Positions 41,933-48,122 of a stretch of 63,339 bases of DNA are shown here, one piece after another. Position numbers and translations under genes: made by a program. The DNA comes from a virus. How positions within the stretch are numbered: the stretch's first letter is position 1; every line of letters begins with the position of its first letter. The stretch spans positions 1-63,339 of the IMG/VR virus record IMGVR_UViG_3300028025_002225; one strand, given 5' to 3'. The notes below the pieces were generated by a model. The model was not told the DNA's origin, ran no database searches, and was given only the letters and a program-made list of their open reading frames with translations.

Positions 41933-41980
41933 AAGAGAACAGTATTTAAGGATATATCCTTATTTATTGTTCTCTTTTTT
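41933..41980 (+). terminator. Rho-independent terminator after the small terminase-like gene
   Basis: A long imperfect stem: AGAGAACAGTATTTAAGGATA pairs with TATCCTTATTTATTGTTCTCT (one wobble and two mismatches), followed by six T. It isolates the small terminase transcript. The opposite strand has no T run after the stem, so it works in the + direction only. Confidence 0.85.
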
Positions 41981-42042
41981 ATTTATCTTTAATTAAGTTC
42001 TTTTATCAATAATATACTTTAAATAATATATTAAAGATGAAC

Positions 42043-42061
42043 TCCCTATTAGGGGACAACT
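42043..42061 (-). promoter_or_regulatory. Putative phage RNAP promoter pointing to SSB
   Basis: Minus strand reads TAGTTGTCCCCTAATAGGGAG, the closest copy to the consensus. It lies just downstream of the gene ending at 42075. Its transcript crosses the small terminase-like gene antisense before reaching SSB at 41445, so it is convergent with the promoter at 41477. Confidence 0.75.
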
Positions 42062-42074
42062 AAATTGGGAATCT

Positions 42075-42245
42075 TTAACGTTGTACTAAAGTATACGTAT
42101 AACGAGTTGGATTAACTAGGTCATAGAAGTCACAATCATCAATCTCAACACTTGACTCTTGGTCATGTAGAGATTCATAGGCTTCTTCAATAGTCTCACC
42201 GATACCCATTAAAGAGAAGTCATCACGAAGGATAGCTAAGAACAT
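42075..42245 (-). CDS. Unknown small acidic protein (56 aa)
   Basis: MFLAILRDDFSLMGIGETIEE and EIDDCDFYDLVNP; acidic with several aromatic residues. A GGAG site precedes the ATG. Last gene of the probable early block. Function unknown. Confidence 0.6.
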   Translation of the reverse strand: MFLAILRDDFSLMGIGETIEEAYESLHDQESSVEIDDCDFYDLVNPTRYTYTLVQR

Positions 42246-42246
42246 T

Positions 42247-42552
42247 TTAAGTACTCCATTCTATAGATTTGATATTTACTGACTTGATAGCAGACATACA
42301 TATAGCACATGGTTTAGCATACATTTGTCTGCCTTCTTTGTTTGTTCTGATAACGAGCATTTTGTATGCTTTTGATATATCAGAACATTTCACAATAGCT
42401 GAAACTTCAGCATGTAAAAAGATTCTCTCAGGCATATTCTGTTTCTTTGCATGTAATGCCTGAAAAGGATGTGTCTTGGTATAACTGTTTTTACCTATAC
42501 TTAAGATCTTTCCTTTCTTGTCATAGATTATTGCTGTTAGGTTTTGTTCCAT
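42247..42552 (-). CDS. Cytidine/deoxycytidylate deaminase-fold protein (101 aa)
   Basis: Zinc deaminase motifs FLHAEVSAI and KPCAICMSAI are present in a minimal domain, with TKTHPFQALHAKK before them. This is a second deaminase besides the dCMP deaminase at 32964. Substrate unknown: free nucleoside, nucleotide or a polynucleotide base are all possible. It overlaps the upstream gene by 32 bases. Confidence 0.72.
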   Translation of the reverse strand: MEQNLTAIIYDKKGKILSIGKNSYTKTHPFQALHAKKQNMPERIFLHAEVSAIVKCSDISKAYKMLVIRTNKEGRQMYAKPCAICMSAIKSVNIKSIEWST

Positions 42553-42703
42553 TGGATACCTTGTTTACTTTCAATAATTTACCTTTAAGAAAATGTTTTT
42601 GGATACCAGTTTCAGGGTCATACACAATGGTTGTGTCAGCTTTGACCTTAGCTTTGATACGTTTGATCAGATCGAAGTAGATTTCAGCGGCTTGATGAGC
42701 CAT
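42521..42703 (-). CDS. Small basic protein (60 aa)
   Basis: MAHQAAEIYFDLIKRIKAKV, then TTIVYDPETGIQKHFLKG; basic, strand-rich. Overlaps both neighbours. No family recognised. Confidence 0.58.
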   Translation of the reverse strand: MAHQAAEIYFDLIKRIKAKVKADTTIVYDPETGIQKHFLKGKLLKVNKVSNGTKPNSNNL

Positions 42704-42869
42704 TATTTGATTCCTTCCTTACCATAAGCTCATTGTGTTGTTTAGCTTTCTTTGAGTATTCTTTAGCCATATTTGTTTGATCAACGTCATTAAGATATTG
42801 ATTCAGCATATATGATAAAAGAATTAGTAGGATTATCAGTACAATTACCATTACTAGAGCGACCATCAT
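42684..42869 (-). CDS. Small membrane protein (61 aa)
   Basis: A strongly hydrophobic N-terminus (VALVMVIVLIILLILLSYML) then a polar basic tail. Overlaps neighbours by 20 and 4 bases. Possibly an early membrane-acting protein. Confidence 0.6.
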   Translation of the reverse strand: MMVALVMVIVLIILLILLSYMLNQYLNDVDQTNMAKEYSKKAKQHNELMVRKESNNGSSSR

Positions 42870-43120
42870 TCTGGATCCTTAGCTTTAATTATACCTTGAA
42901 ATAATGTATCTTCAGGACAAACTAGAGGATCATTATTTTGGCTACTGTATCTGAATAATGTTTGATAGATTTCATCACATTCATTCCTGACTTTATTTTC
43001 CCCTGAGACTCTACCTACAAGTTCACAGACTATGTCTAACTGTAGTTGGTTTAGTGTTAGTGTGTAGTATGTTTCTTTTTCAAGAAGAATACCATTGTCT
43101 TTAACTCTTGTTGTCTTCAT
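42866..43120 (-). CDS. Unknown small protein (84 aa)
   Basis: MKTTRVKDNGILLEKETYYT, then a helix (LNQLQLDIVCELVGRVSG). Overlaps both neighbours by 4 bases. No family recognised. Confidence 0.6.
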   Translation of the reverse strand: MKTTRVKDNGILLEKETYYTLTLNQLQLDIVCELVGRVSGENKVRNECDEIYQTLFRYSSQNNDPLVCPEDTLFQGIIKAKDPE

Positions 43121-43536
43121 AATTGCTCCTCGATTAAGTCAGCTAGTTCGTTGAAGGTGTATGCAAAGTTATCGTTTAACTCTGCTAACGTTATTAGTGA
43201 GTCTTCTCTGATTATATTTTTATATCCTTCCTTAATGTTCTTTTCATTCATTTTTATTTTTGGATTTTCACTTTCTAGCTTAGCCCATTTCATTACTGGA
43301 TAAGGTAATTCTGAGTCTTCATTCCAACGTTCTTCGAATGAGTTATCATACCAGAAGGTGTAACCCATGTGTTCTTTTGAACGATCATATTTACCGATAC
43401 TTTCTTTTTCGGCTAGGTCACATAGTACACCTAGACAACAGTATGTATCTTCATTGGGTCTTAACAGGTTTTTACCTTGATGGTATTTACCTGACCTGAG
43501 AGCAGATACCCATTGGGCTTTAACTTTGGGATTCAT
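43117..43536 (-). CDS. Conserved phage hypothetical protein (139 aa)
   Basis: SGKYHQGKNLLR ... YCCLGVLCDLAE ... LAELNDN ... FNELADLIEEQL is a pattern seen in many phage and bacterial hypothetical proteins. Function unknown. Confidence 0.72.
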   Translation of the reverse strand: MNPKVKAQWVSALRSGKYHQGKNLLRPNEDTYCCLGVLCDLAEKESIGKYDRSKEHMGYTFWYDNSFEERWNEDSELPYPVMKWAKLESENPKIKMNEKNIKEGYKNIIREDSLITLAELNDNFAYTFNELADLIEEQL

Positions 43537-43868
43537 TAGGTTACTCCATTGATGATGAGGCTATGATAAGAGACAATTTTGTTTCCTTGGTAGGTTAAGA
43601 TGATGCTACCGATTTCTTCATATGATGGATGTACTTTACCGATACCCCTTTCTTCGAACTTTTGAGCTATGTGTTGAACACTGTTAATGTATATCTTACG
43701 AGTGGTGTATGTGATGACTTCTTCACTGGGTTTTACTCGGTATGATTTATCGTCATACCACATTGGTTTCTCGGAGTCGTACCATGTGCTTGTATCTTCG
43801 TTGAAACACTGGATTTTAGCACCAGATGCCCATTCTGTGATGAGGTCGTAGTGGATGTGTTTGGTCAT
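43536..43868 (-). CDS. Unknown protein (110 aa)
   Basis: An aromatic, beta-rich N-terminus (IQCFNEDTSTWYDSEKPMWYD ending in DDKSYRVKP) is a frequent phage motif; then a helical segment and a strand. It abuts the previous gene. Confidence 0.62.
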   Translation of the reverse strand: MTKHIHYDLITEWASGAKIQCFNEDTSTWYDSEKPMWYDDKSYRVKPSEEVITYTTRKIYINSVQHIAQKFEERGIGKVHPSYEEIGSIILTYQGNKIVSYHSLIINGVT

Positions 43869-44044
43869 TTGTTTTCTTTTTCTATTGCTTTATCGAACAT
43901 TTCATGGGCGAGATTCATGGTTATCGTTGCTATGAATAATGCTATAGCACGATCACTGTCTGTATATCTTCCACAATATTCGAGGAGTTCATCGACTGAT
44001 CTAGGTGTTACGAAGAACCCTGAGTATGGAAACGGGTTGTTCAT
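43865..44044 (-). CDS. Unknown small protein (59 aa)
   Basis: MNNPFPYSGFFVTPRSVDEL then a helix (DRAIALFIATITMNLAHEMF). ATGA-type overlaps at both ends. Function unknown. Confidence 0.6.
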   Translation of the reverse strand: MNNPFPYSGFFVTPRSVDELLEYCGRYTDSDRAIALFIATITMNLAHEMFDKAIEKENK

Positions 44045-44274
44045 TTGAATGCTCCTTTTGATTCACTTTGTTTCACTTCTGACACACAAAAACGATTTTC
44101 TACAAAAACTGTCTTCTCGCTACTTCTCTGCGGTACTTCCTCCCAAGAACAGTCTGCCCAATGTATTCTTTCATTATCTTTCAAGGCTAGTTGGAGCTGT
44201 TTTGTCCTTAGGTATACCCTACCCATCATTTTCTGTTTGATGTCTTCTAGGTATTGTTCTATAGTAATGTTCAT
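44041..44274 (-). CDS. Unknown small protein (77 aa)
   Basis: The start at 44274 (MNITIEQYLEDIKQKM) shares a base with the upstream stop. A basic helix is followed by a mixed polar region (HWADCSWEEVPQRSS). No family recognised. Confidence 0.6.
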   Translation of the reverse strand: MNITIEQYLEDIKQKMMGRVYLRTKQLQLALKDNERIHWADCSWEEVPQRSSEKTVFVENRFCVSEVKQSESKGAFK

Positions 44275-44522
44275 TATATGACTCTTACTAGTTGATCGTA
44301 TACAGAAGTATACTCGAGTACTGTCCCTTCGATATCTACCTGAGAGCACAGTCCTTCGAGTGCTGTCTTGGTGTTTGCCATGATGAATGCTACTGTTCCT
44401 CCTGTGATTGTTGTTGACATTAAGATGTCACATCCAAACTCTTGTGTTGCCTCCCTGATTTCCTCGTAGGTGTCTAGGCAGAAGTCTGCTGGTGTTACTG
44501 GTGTTAAGAGTATGTACTTCAT
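44274..44522 (-). CDS. Unknown small protein (82 aa)
   Basis: MKYILLTPVTPADFCLDTYEE; alpha/beta with TTITGGTVAFIMANTKTA. Preceded by an untranslated stretch that carries the repeated hairpin element at 44556. Function unknown. Confidence 0.6.
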   Translation of the reverse strand: MKYILLTPVTPADFCLDTYEEIREATQEFGCDILMSTTITGGTVAFIMANTKTALEGLCSQVDIEGTVLEYTSVYDQLVRVI

Positions 44523-44555
44523 GTTTATCCCCTTGTGGTGAGTGTGTTATGTAAA

Positions 44556-44584
44556 CTTGGTACCTACCCCAAGTGGTCTCACTT
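44556..44584 (-). repeat. Repeated early-region hairpin element, copy 1
   Basis: A 29-base unit that matches 44936-44964 at 28 positions, with further similarity beyond (CTTCACG on the minus strand). On the minus strand it can form AAGTG-AGAC-CACTT and ACTTGG...CCAAGT hairpins. It ends 34 bases before the ATG at 44522. Promoter, RNA-processing site or leader structure are all possible. Confidence 0.75.
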
Positions 44585-44613
44585 TTATTTAGCCGTGAAG
44601 ACTGTCTTACAGG

Positions 44614-44904
44614 TTATGCTTCAACTACTTCATTGAACCATACATTACCATCCCATCCTTGTGTGACACCGAAGTGTACCTTCTTACCTACCAATGCACG
44701 AGCAGTCTTATATTCCTTACGAGCATGGTCTACATCACGAGTGATGGACATCTTACGGATAACTTGTTGGTCATCCACTGCATACCAGTAACGGTTCTCT
44801 TTGTCTACAAAGACTGCCATCAAGACAGATGGATGAGCTGTGTAAGCTGTTGTGGTTGTGTCGCCCTTGATTGCAAAGGCTGGTTTGATTGCTTGGGTTT
44901 CCAT
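44614..44904 (-). CDS. Unknown protein (96 aa)
   Basis: METQAIKPAFAIKGDTTTTA, then YWYAVDDQQVIRKMSITRD and VHFGVTQGWDGNVWFNEV; beta-rich. A GGAAA site precedes the ATG, and the second copy of the repeat element lies 32 bases upstream. Function unknown. Confidence 0.62.
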   Translation of the reverse strand: METQAIKPAFAIKGDTTTTAYTAHPSVLMAVFVDKENRYWYAVDDQQVIRKMSITRDVDHARKEYKTARALVGKKVHFGVTQGWDGNVWFNEVVEA

Positions 44905-44935
44905 GATGTTTCCTTTCAGGTTGATGATAACTTAC

Positions 44936-44964
44936 CTTGGTACTTACCCCAAGTGGTCTCACTT
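44936..44964 (-). repeat. Repeated early-region hairpin element, copy 2
   Basis: Same element as at 44556-44584 with one difference (minus strand GTAAG instead of GTAGG), placed at a similar distance (about 32 bases) before a start codon. The repetition at matched positions before two different genes suggests a regulatory function. Confidence 0.75.
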
Positions 44965-44985
44965 ATACTCGTGAAGAGTTAAACC

Positions 44986-45093
44986 TTAGTACGTTACTAC
45001 CTCATAGTACTGTGGATCGTACTCATTGAGGATAGTTACTGATGATGTCTTGCACATCAATACTCGAGTGAGTCTATGATAGACGTAATACAT
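44986..45093 (-). CDS. Very small protein (35 aa)
   Basis: MYYVYHRLTRVLMCKTSSVT, basic then acidic at the end. Its ATG overlaps the stop of the membrane protein upstream (TAATG). No similar protein recognised; support is the coupled start only. Confidence 0.45.
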   Translation of the reverse strand: MYYVYHRLTRVLMCKTSSVTILNEYDPQYYEVVTY

Positions 45094-45290
45094 TATAATA
45101 CTCCTTCGTTGTGTTTGTCTTCAATGTTACGGATGAGATCAATTGCTTGCATACCAGCTAAGACAGCAGATGCGATCAGGATAACAATAACAAGGATAGC
45201 ATTGTTGTCATGTGTGTAGATCTGATCAACAGACCAAGAGGCAGCAGAGTACCACATCAAAGCGGTAAGGACGTTGAGGATTGTGTACAT
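45093..45290 (-). CDS. Small two-span membrane protein (65 aa)
   Basis: Two hydrophobic segments (about 3-20 and 30-50) then a charged C-terminus (RNIEDKHNEG). A GGAG site precedes the ATG. Early position suggests a host membrane or takeover target, but nothing specific is visible. Confidence 0.6.
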   Translation of the reverse strand: MYTILNVLTALMWYSAASWSVDQIYTHDNNAILVIVILIASAVLAGMQAIDLIRNIEDKHNEGVL

Positions 45291-45318
45291 GTTAATCTCC
45301 TTGAGTTATGTACTAACA

Positions 45319-45356
45319 AGAGCAAGATCGCTCTCCATTGGGTTGTTACACCCAAT
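45319..45356 (-). promoter_or_regulatory. Tandem hairpins in the leader of the early membrane-protein gene
   Basis: Two short perfect inverted repeats: ATTGGGT/ACCCAAT (45337-45356) and AGAGC/GCTCT (45319-45334), between the stop at 45368 and the ATG at 45290. No T run follows, so not a simple terminator. They may be processing or promoter structures like the element at 44936. Confidence 0.45.
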
Positions 45357-45367
45357 AGGCAGAGATC

Positions 45368-45832
45368 TTAGGCACGAATAGCAACCAACAGTGCCTCAAG
45401 AGCAGCAGCACGAGAGTTGTCACCATTAACCTTCCAGTCAGCAACAAACTTAGAGTTGCATTCATCGTCCTCCTCAAAAGCCAAAGACACAATGGCAGGC
45501 CACACAGCAGCAACAACAGGCGGCAAAGCAAAGTCAACAAACGCCTGACCAGACCCGTAAGAACAGACAGACACAGACAAAGCACCGTCCAACGCAACCT
45601 CCGACAAGAACCGAACAGCAGCGCCAAAGGAAGGAGCAAACGAAGACAGAGACACAGAGACAACAGGAGAAGAAGAAGAAAAAGAGACCACGGAACACCT
45701 CCAAGAGAGAAGACAGGGCAACAGCGCCCAACGAGACCCGACCAGCAGCACGACACCCCAGCACGAGACAGGGGGGTCACACGACACAGAAGGGGGAGAA
45801 CAAACAAACACATGATTCTTTTTCACACACAA
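45368..45832 (-). CDS. Unknown early protein with A-depleted coding strand (about 150 aa)
   Basis: This frame ends SKFVADWKVNGDNSRAAALE...AIRA and has many codons ending in T, as in the neighbouring genes, so it is preferred over the overlapping frame at 45346-45813. Over roughly 45,480-45,790 the coding strand has almost no A and is much more GC-rich than the rest. The middle is Ser/Val/Ala-rich with cysteines. The start is uncertain (TTG 45832 or GTG 45826, no clear ribosome site). No family recognised. First gene of the early block. Confidence 0.5.
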   Translation of the reverse strand: MCVKKNHVFVCSPPSVSCDPPVSCWGVVLLVGSRWALLPCLLSWRCSVVSFSSSSPVVSVSLSSFAPSFGAAVRFLSEVALDGALSVSVCSYGSGQAFVDFALPPVVAAVWPAIVSLAFEEDDECNSKFVADWKVNGDNSRAAALEALLVAIRA

Positions 45833-45862
45833 AGACTAAGGGGGTTATAGAAAAAATAACAA

Positions 45863-45885
45863 AGAGTAGTCCCCTAATAGAGAAA
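45863..45885 (+). promoter_or_regulatory. Putative phage RNAP promoter before large terminase
   Basis: AGAGTAGTCCCCTAATAGAGAAA, identical to the copy at 41477 over 20 bases, 16 bases before the large terminase ATG. It would drive the packaging and capsid operon up to the terminator after the capsid gene. Confidence 0.75.
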
Positions 45886-45900
45886 CTATAACGAAAGCAT

Positions 45901-47541
45901 ATGTCTAACATCTCAAACACCCGCAAGCTAGAGGCTTTAAGGGAACTAAAGCGAAGAGAAAAACTCGCAGAATACCAAAATAACTTTGAACTCTTTGCGA
46001 AAGAGCAGATAAAGATTCTACCCAAAGACTCCCGACTAGGATTCCAACCCTTTCTCTTTAATGACGCCCAGAAGATTGTTAATGATGCGATCGAGGGGCA
46101 ACTAAAGGAAACGGGCAAAGTCAGGGCTATTATTTTAAAAGCCCGTCAGATGGGTCTTTCTACATATACTACTGGTAGAGTATTCTGGAAGTCTTATTTC
46201 AATGCTTTTAACAAGTCAGTTGTCATGGCTCATGATGCTGCAACCTCAGACGCTCTCTTTACTATGTCCAGGAATATTATTTCTAATATGCCTGAGCAGT
46301 TCTCACCCACATTAAAGCGGTCTAATGCAAAAGAGATTATGTTTGAACATAATGATTCTGGTTATAGATTGTATACAGCTGGTTCTCCTGAGGCAGGTAG
46401 GGGTATTACACCAACAATCGCACATCTTTCAGAAGTTTCTTTCTGGCTCCATGATGAAAAGATTTTAGCGGGATTATTCCAGGGGATCTCCCAAGCAGAT
46501 GGTACAGAGGTTATTCTCGAGAGTACGGCTAATGGGGTAGGTAACTCTTTTCATAGGTTATGGACAGATGCTGTAGCAGGTAAAAATGAGTATGTTCCTA
46601 TATTCGTACCTTGGTTCCTTATGTCTGAATACCAGAGGAAGACACCTGAGGGGTTTGAGAGGACAGATGAGGAAGAGTTACTTGTTACAAGGTTTAGCTT
46701 AACTGATGAACAGTTATACTGGAGAAGATTAAAGATTGCTGAGAGTGGTATTGATAAATTCAAACAAGAATACCCAGCTACTCCTGAAGAAGCCTTTATT
46801 GTATCTGGCTCTAATGTATTTAATATTGAAAAGTTAAATAGGTTAATACCACAACCAATCCTAGCTCAAAGAGAATTTAACTTTGAGAGTATGATGATGG
46901 AGGATGCCCGACAGGGGTCTATTGAAATATTTAAGTATCCTTCTTTTGATCAATCTTTTGTTATAGCTGCTGATGTATCCTTAGGGGTAGGCAAAGATCA
47001 TTCTGCCGCAGTAGTTATGAATGCAGAAAAAGAAGTATGTGCCACGTATAGAAATAATATGATTGATCCCAGTAAGTTTGGGGATCTATTGTTTTATTTA
47101 GGTAGGTACTATAATAATGCTTTAATGGCTGTAGAGTCAAATAGTATGGGTATTGCTACTCTGAATAGACTAGTTCAGATGGGTTATGTCAATATGTACT
47201 ATCAGACTAAGATGGCTAATGTATCTAAGGAAGAGGGTATGCGGATGGGTTGGAGAACAACAACATCATCTAAACCAGCTATCATTGGATTTCTTAAGAG
47301 TGCTATTGAACAAGAGGAAATATGGATACCTTCAAGGACTATTATTGGGGAGTTAATGAATTATGTGGCTGATGACAATGGTAGGACAAATGCTATTGTT
47401 GGTCACAATGATGATACCGTTATCGCTCTTGCTATTGCTCTCGAAGTAATAAGGACACACGGAGATAAACTAACAACAACTAATGTACCCTTCACACAGA
47501 AGATGGGTTCATTCCAACAAATAGAAACAACATGGTTGTAA
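45901..47541 (+). CDS. terL: Terminase large subunit (546 aa)
   Basis: The ATPase part has a Walker A variant ARQMGLSTYT (about 81-90) and a Walker B segment TPTIAHLSEVSFW ending in Glu, followed by the coupling motif ESTANG. The nuclease part has AADVSLGVGKDHSAA and, near the C-terminus, GHNDDTVIALAIAL with the metal-binding Asp pair. It translocates DNA into the procapsid and cuts concatemers. Size is typical. First gene of the packaging and capsid operon. Confidence 0.92.
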   Translation: MSNISNTRKLEALRELKRREKLAEYQNNFELFAKEQIKILPKDSRLGFQPFLFNDAQKIVNDAIEGQLKETGKVRAIILKARQMGLSTYTTGRVFWKSYFNAFNKSVVMAHDAATSDALFTMSRNIISNMPEQFSPTLKRSNAKEIMFEHNDSGYRLYTAGSPEAGRGITPTIAHLSEVSFWLHDEKILAGLFQGISQADGTEVILESTANGVGNSFHRLWTDAVAGKNEYVPIFVPWFLMSEYQRKTPEGFERTDEEELLVTRFSLTDEQLYWRRLKIAESGIDKFKQEYPATPEEAFIVSGSNVFNIEKLNRLIPQPILAQREFNFESMMMEDARQGSIEIFKYPSFDQSFVIAADVSLGVGKDHSAAVVMNAEKEVCATYRNNMIDPSKFGDLLFYLGRYYNNALMAVESNSMGIATLNRLVQMGYVNMYYQTKMANVSKEEGMRMGWRTTTSSKPAIIGFLKSAIEQEEIWIPSRTIIGELMNYVADDNGRTNAIVGHNDDTVIALAIALEVIRTHGDKLTTTNVPFTQKMGSFQQIETTWL

Positions 47542-47550
47542 AGGAATATA

Positions 47551-47811
47551 ATGGCAAAAGATCCAAGGTTAGAGAGAGCTGGAGTATCAGGGTTTAATAA
47601 ACCTAAGAGAACACCCAGTCATCCAACAAAGAGTCATGTGGTAGTAGCTAAGAGTGGTGACACTGTTAAGACTATCAGGTTTGGTGAACAAGGTACTCAA
47701 GGGAGTCCTGATGGTTCAAAAAGGAATGAAGCTTTTAAAGCCAGACACGCAAGTAATATTGCCAAAGGGCCACTATCAGCGGCATATTGGGCTAACAAAG
47801 TAAAGTGGTAA
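47551..47811 (+). CDS. Conserved small phage protein (86 aa)
   Basis: KRTPSHPTKSHVVVAKSG ... TIRFGEQGTQGS ... AFKARHASNIAKG ... AAYWANKVKW is a recurrent pattern in phage structural regions, near terminase or portal genes. Function unknown; possibly linked to head assembly. Confidence 0.7.
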   Translation: MAKDPRLERAGVSGFNKPKRTPSHPTKSHVVVAKSGDTVKTIRFGEQGTQGSPDGSKRNEAFKARHASNIAKGPLSAAYWANKVKW

Positions 47812-47817
47812 AATAAT

Positions 47818-47976
47818 ATGGCTATTGATTTAAGCTTACGTGGTAAAGAAAAGGAACAATTAAAGTCCTTAATTAAACCACAACAACCAAATAAACTAGT
47901 AAATCCTAAACAGGATAGTAAACTAAAAGAATCTGATGGTCGATTTATGGCTATCAGAGGACAACAATACAAATAG
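47818..47976 (+). CDS. Small basic protein (52 aa)
   Basis: MAIDLSLRGKEKEQLKSLIK ... DGRFMAIRGQQYK, short and basic with a conserved-looking ending. Six bases after the preceding stop. Function unknown. Confidence 0.6.
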   Translation: MAIDLSLRGKEKEQLKSLIKPQQPNKLVNPKQDSKLKESDGRFMAIRGQQYK

Positions 47977-47983
47977 ATACAAA

Positions 47984-48104
47984 GTTCCCTTGTGTCCAAC
48001 CTTGTTGGCTACTCATGGGGAAGGAACAAAGTAGTAGCACTAATTAATAGGTCATTGTTGACCTTGACTGATTGACAGATAGTAGTGGCGTAGACACGAC
48101 CACT
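47984..48104 (+). promoter_or_regulatory. Structured leader upstream of portal
   Basis: A 146-base gap without a gene holds several inverted repeats: GTTCC (47984) with GGAAC (48023), enclosing CCAAC-CTT-GTTGG (47996-48008); GGTCA-TTGT-TGACC (48050-48063); and AGTGGCGT...ACGACCACT (48084-48104). No T run follows, so it may be an mRNA-stability or translation-control leader, or a processing region. Confidence 0.45.
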
Positions 48105-48122
48105 TACCCAGAAAGGTTAACA

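Noticed and set aside
45346-45813. Open frame of 155 codons on the minus strand overlapping the 45368 gene
   Set aside because: Mostly Leu/Cys/Arg low-complexity, with G/T-rich codons and no T-ending codon bias; the neighbouring frame has a natural-looking C-terminus and codon pattern.
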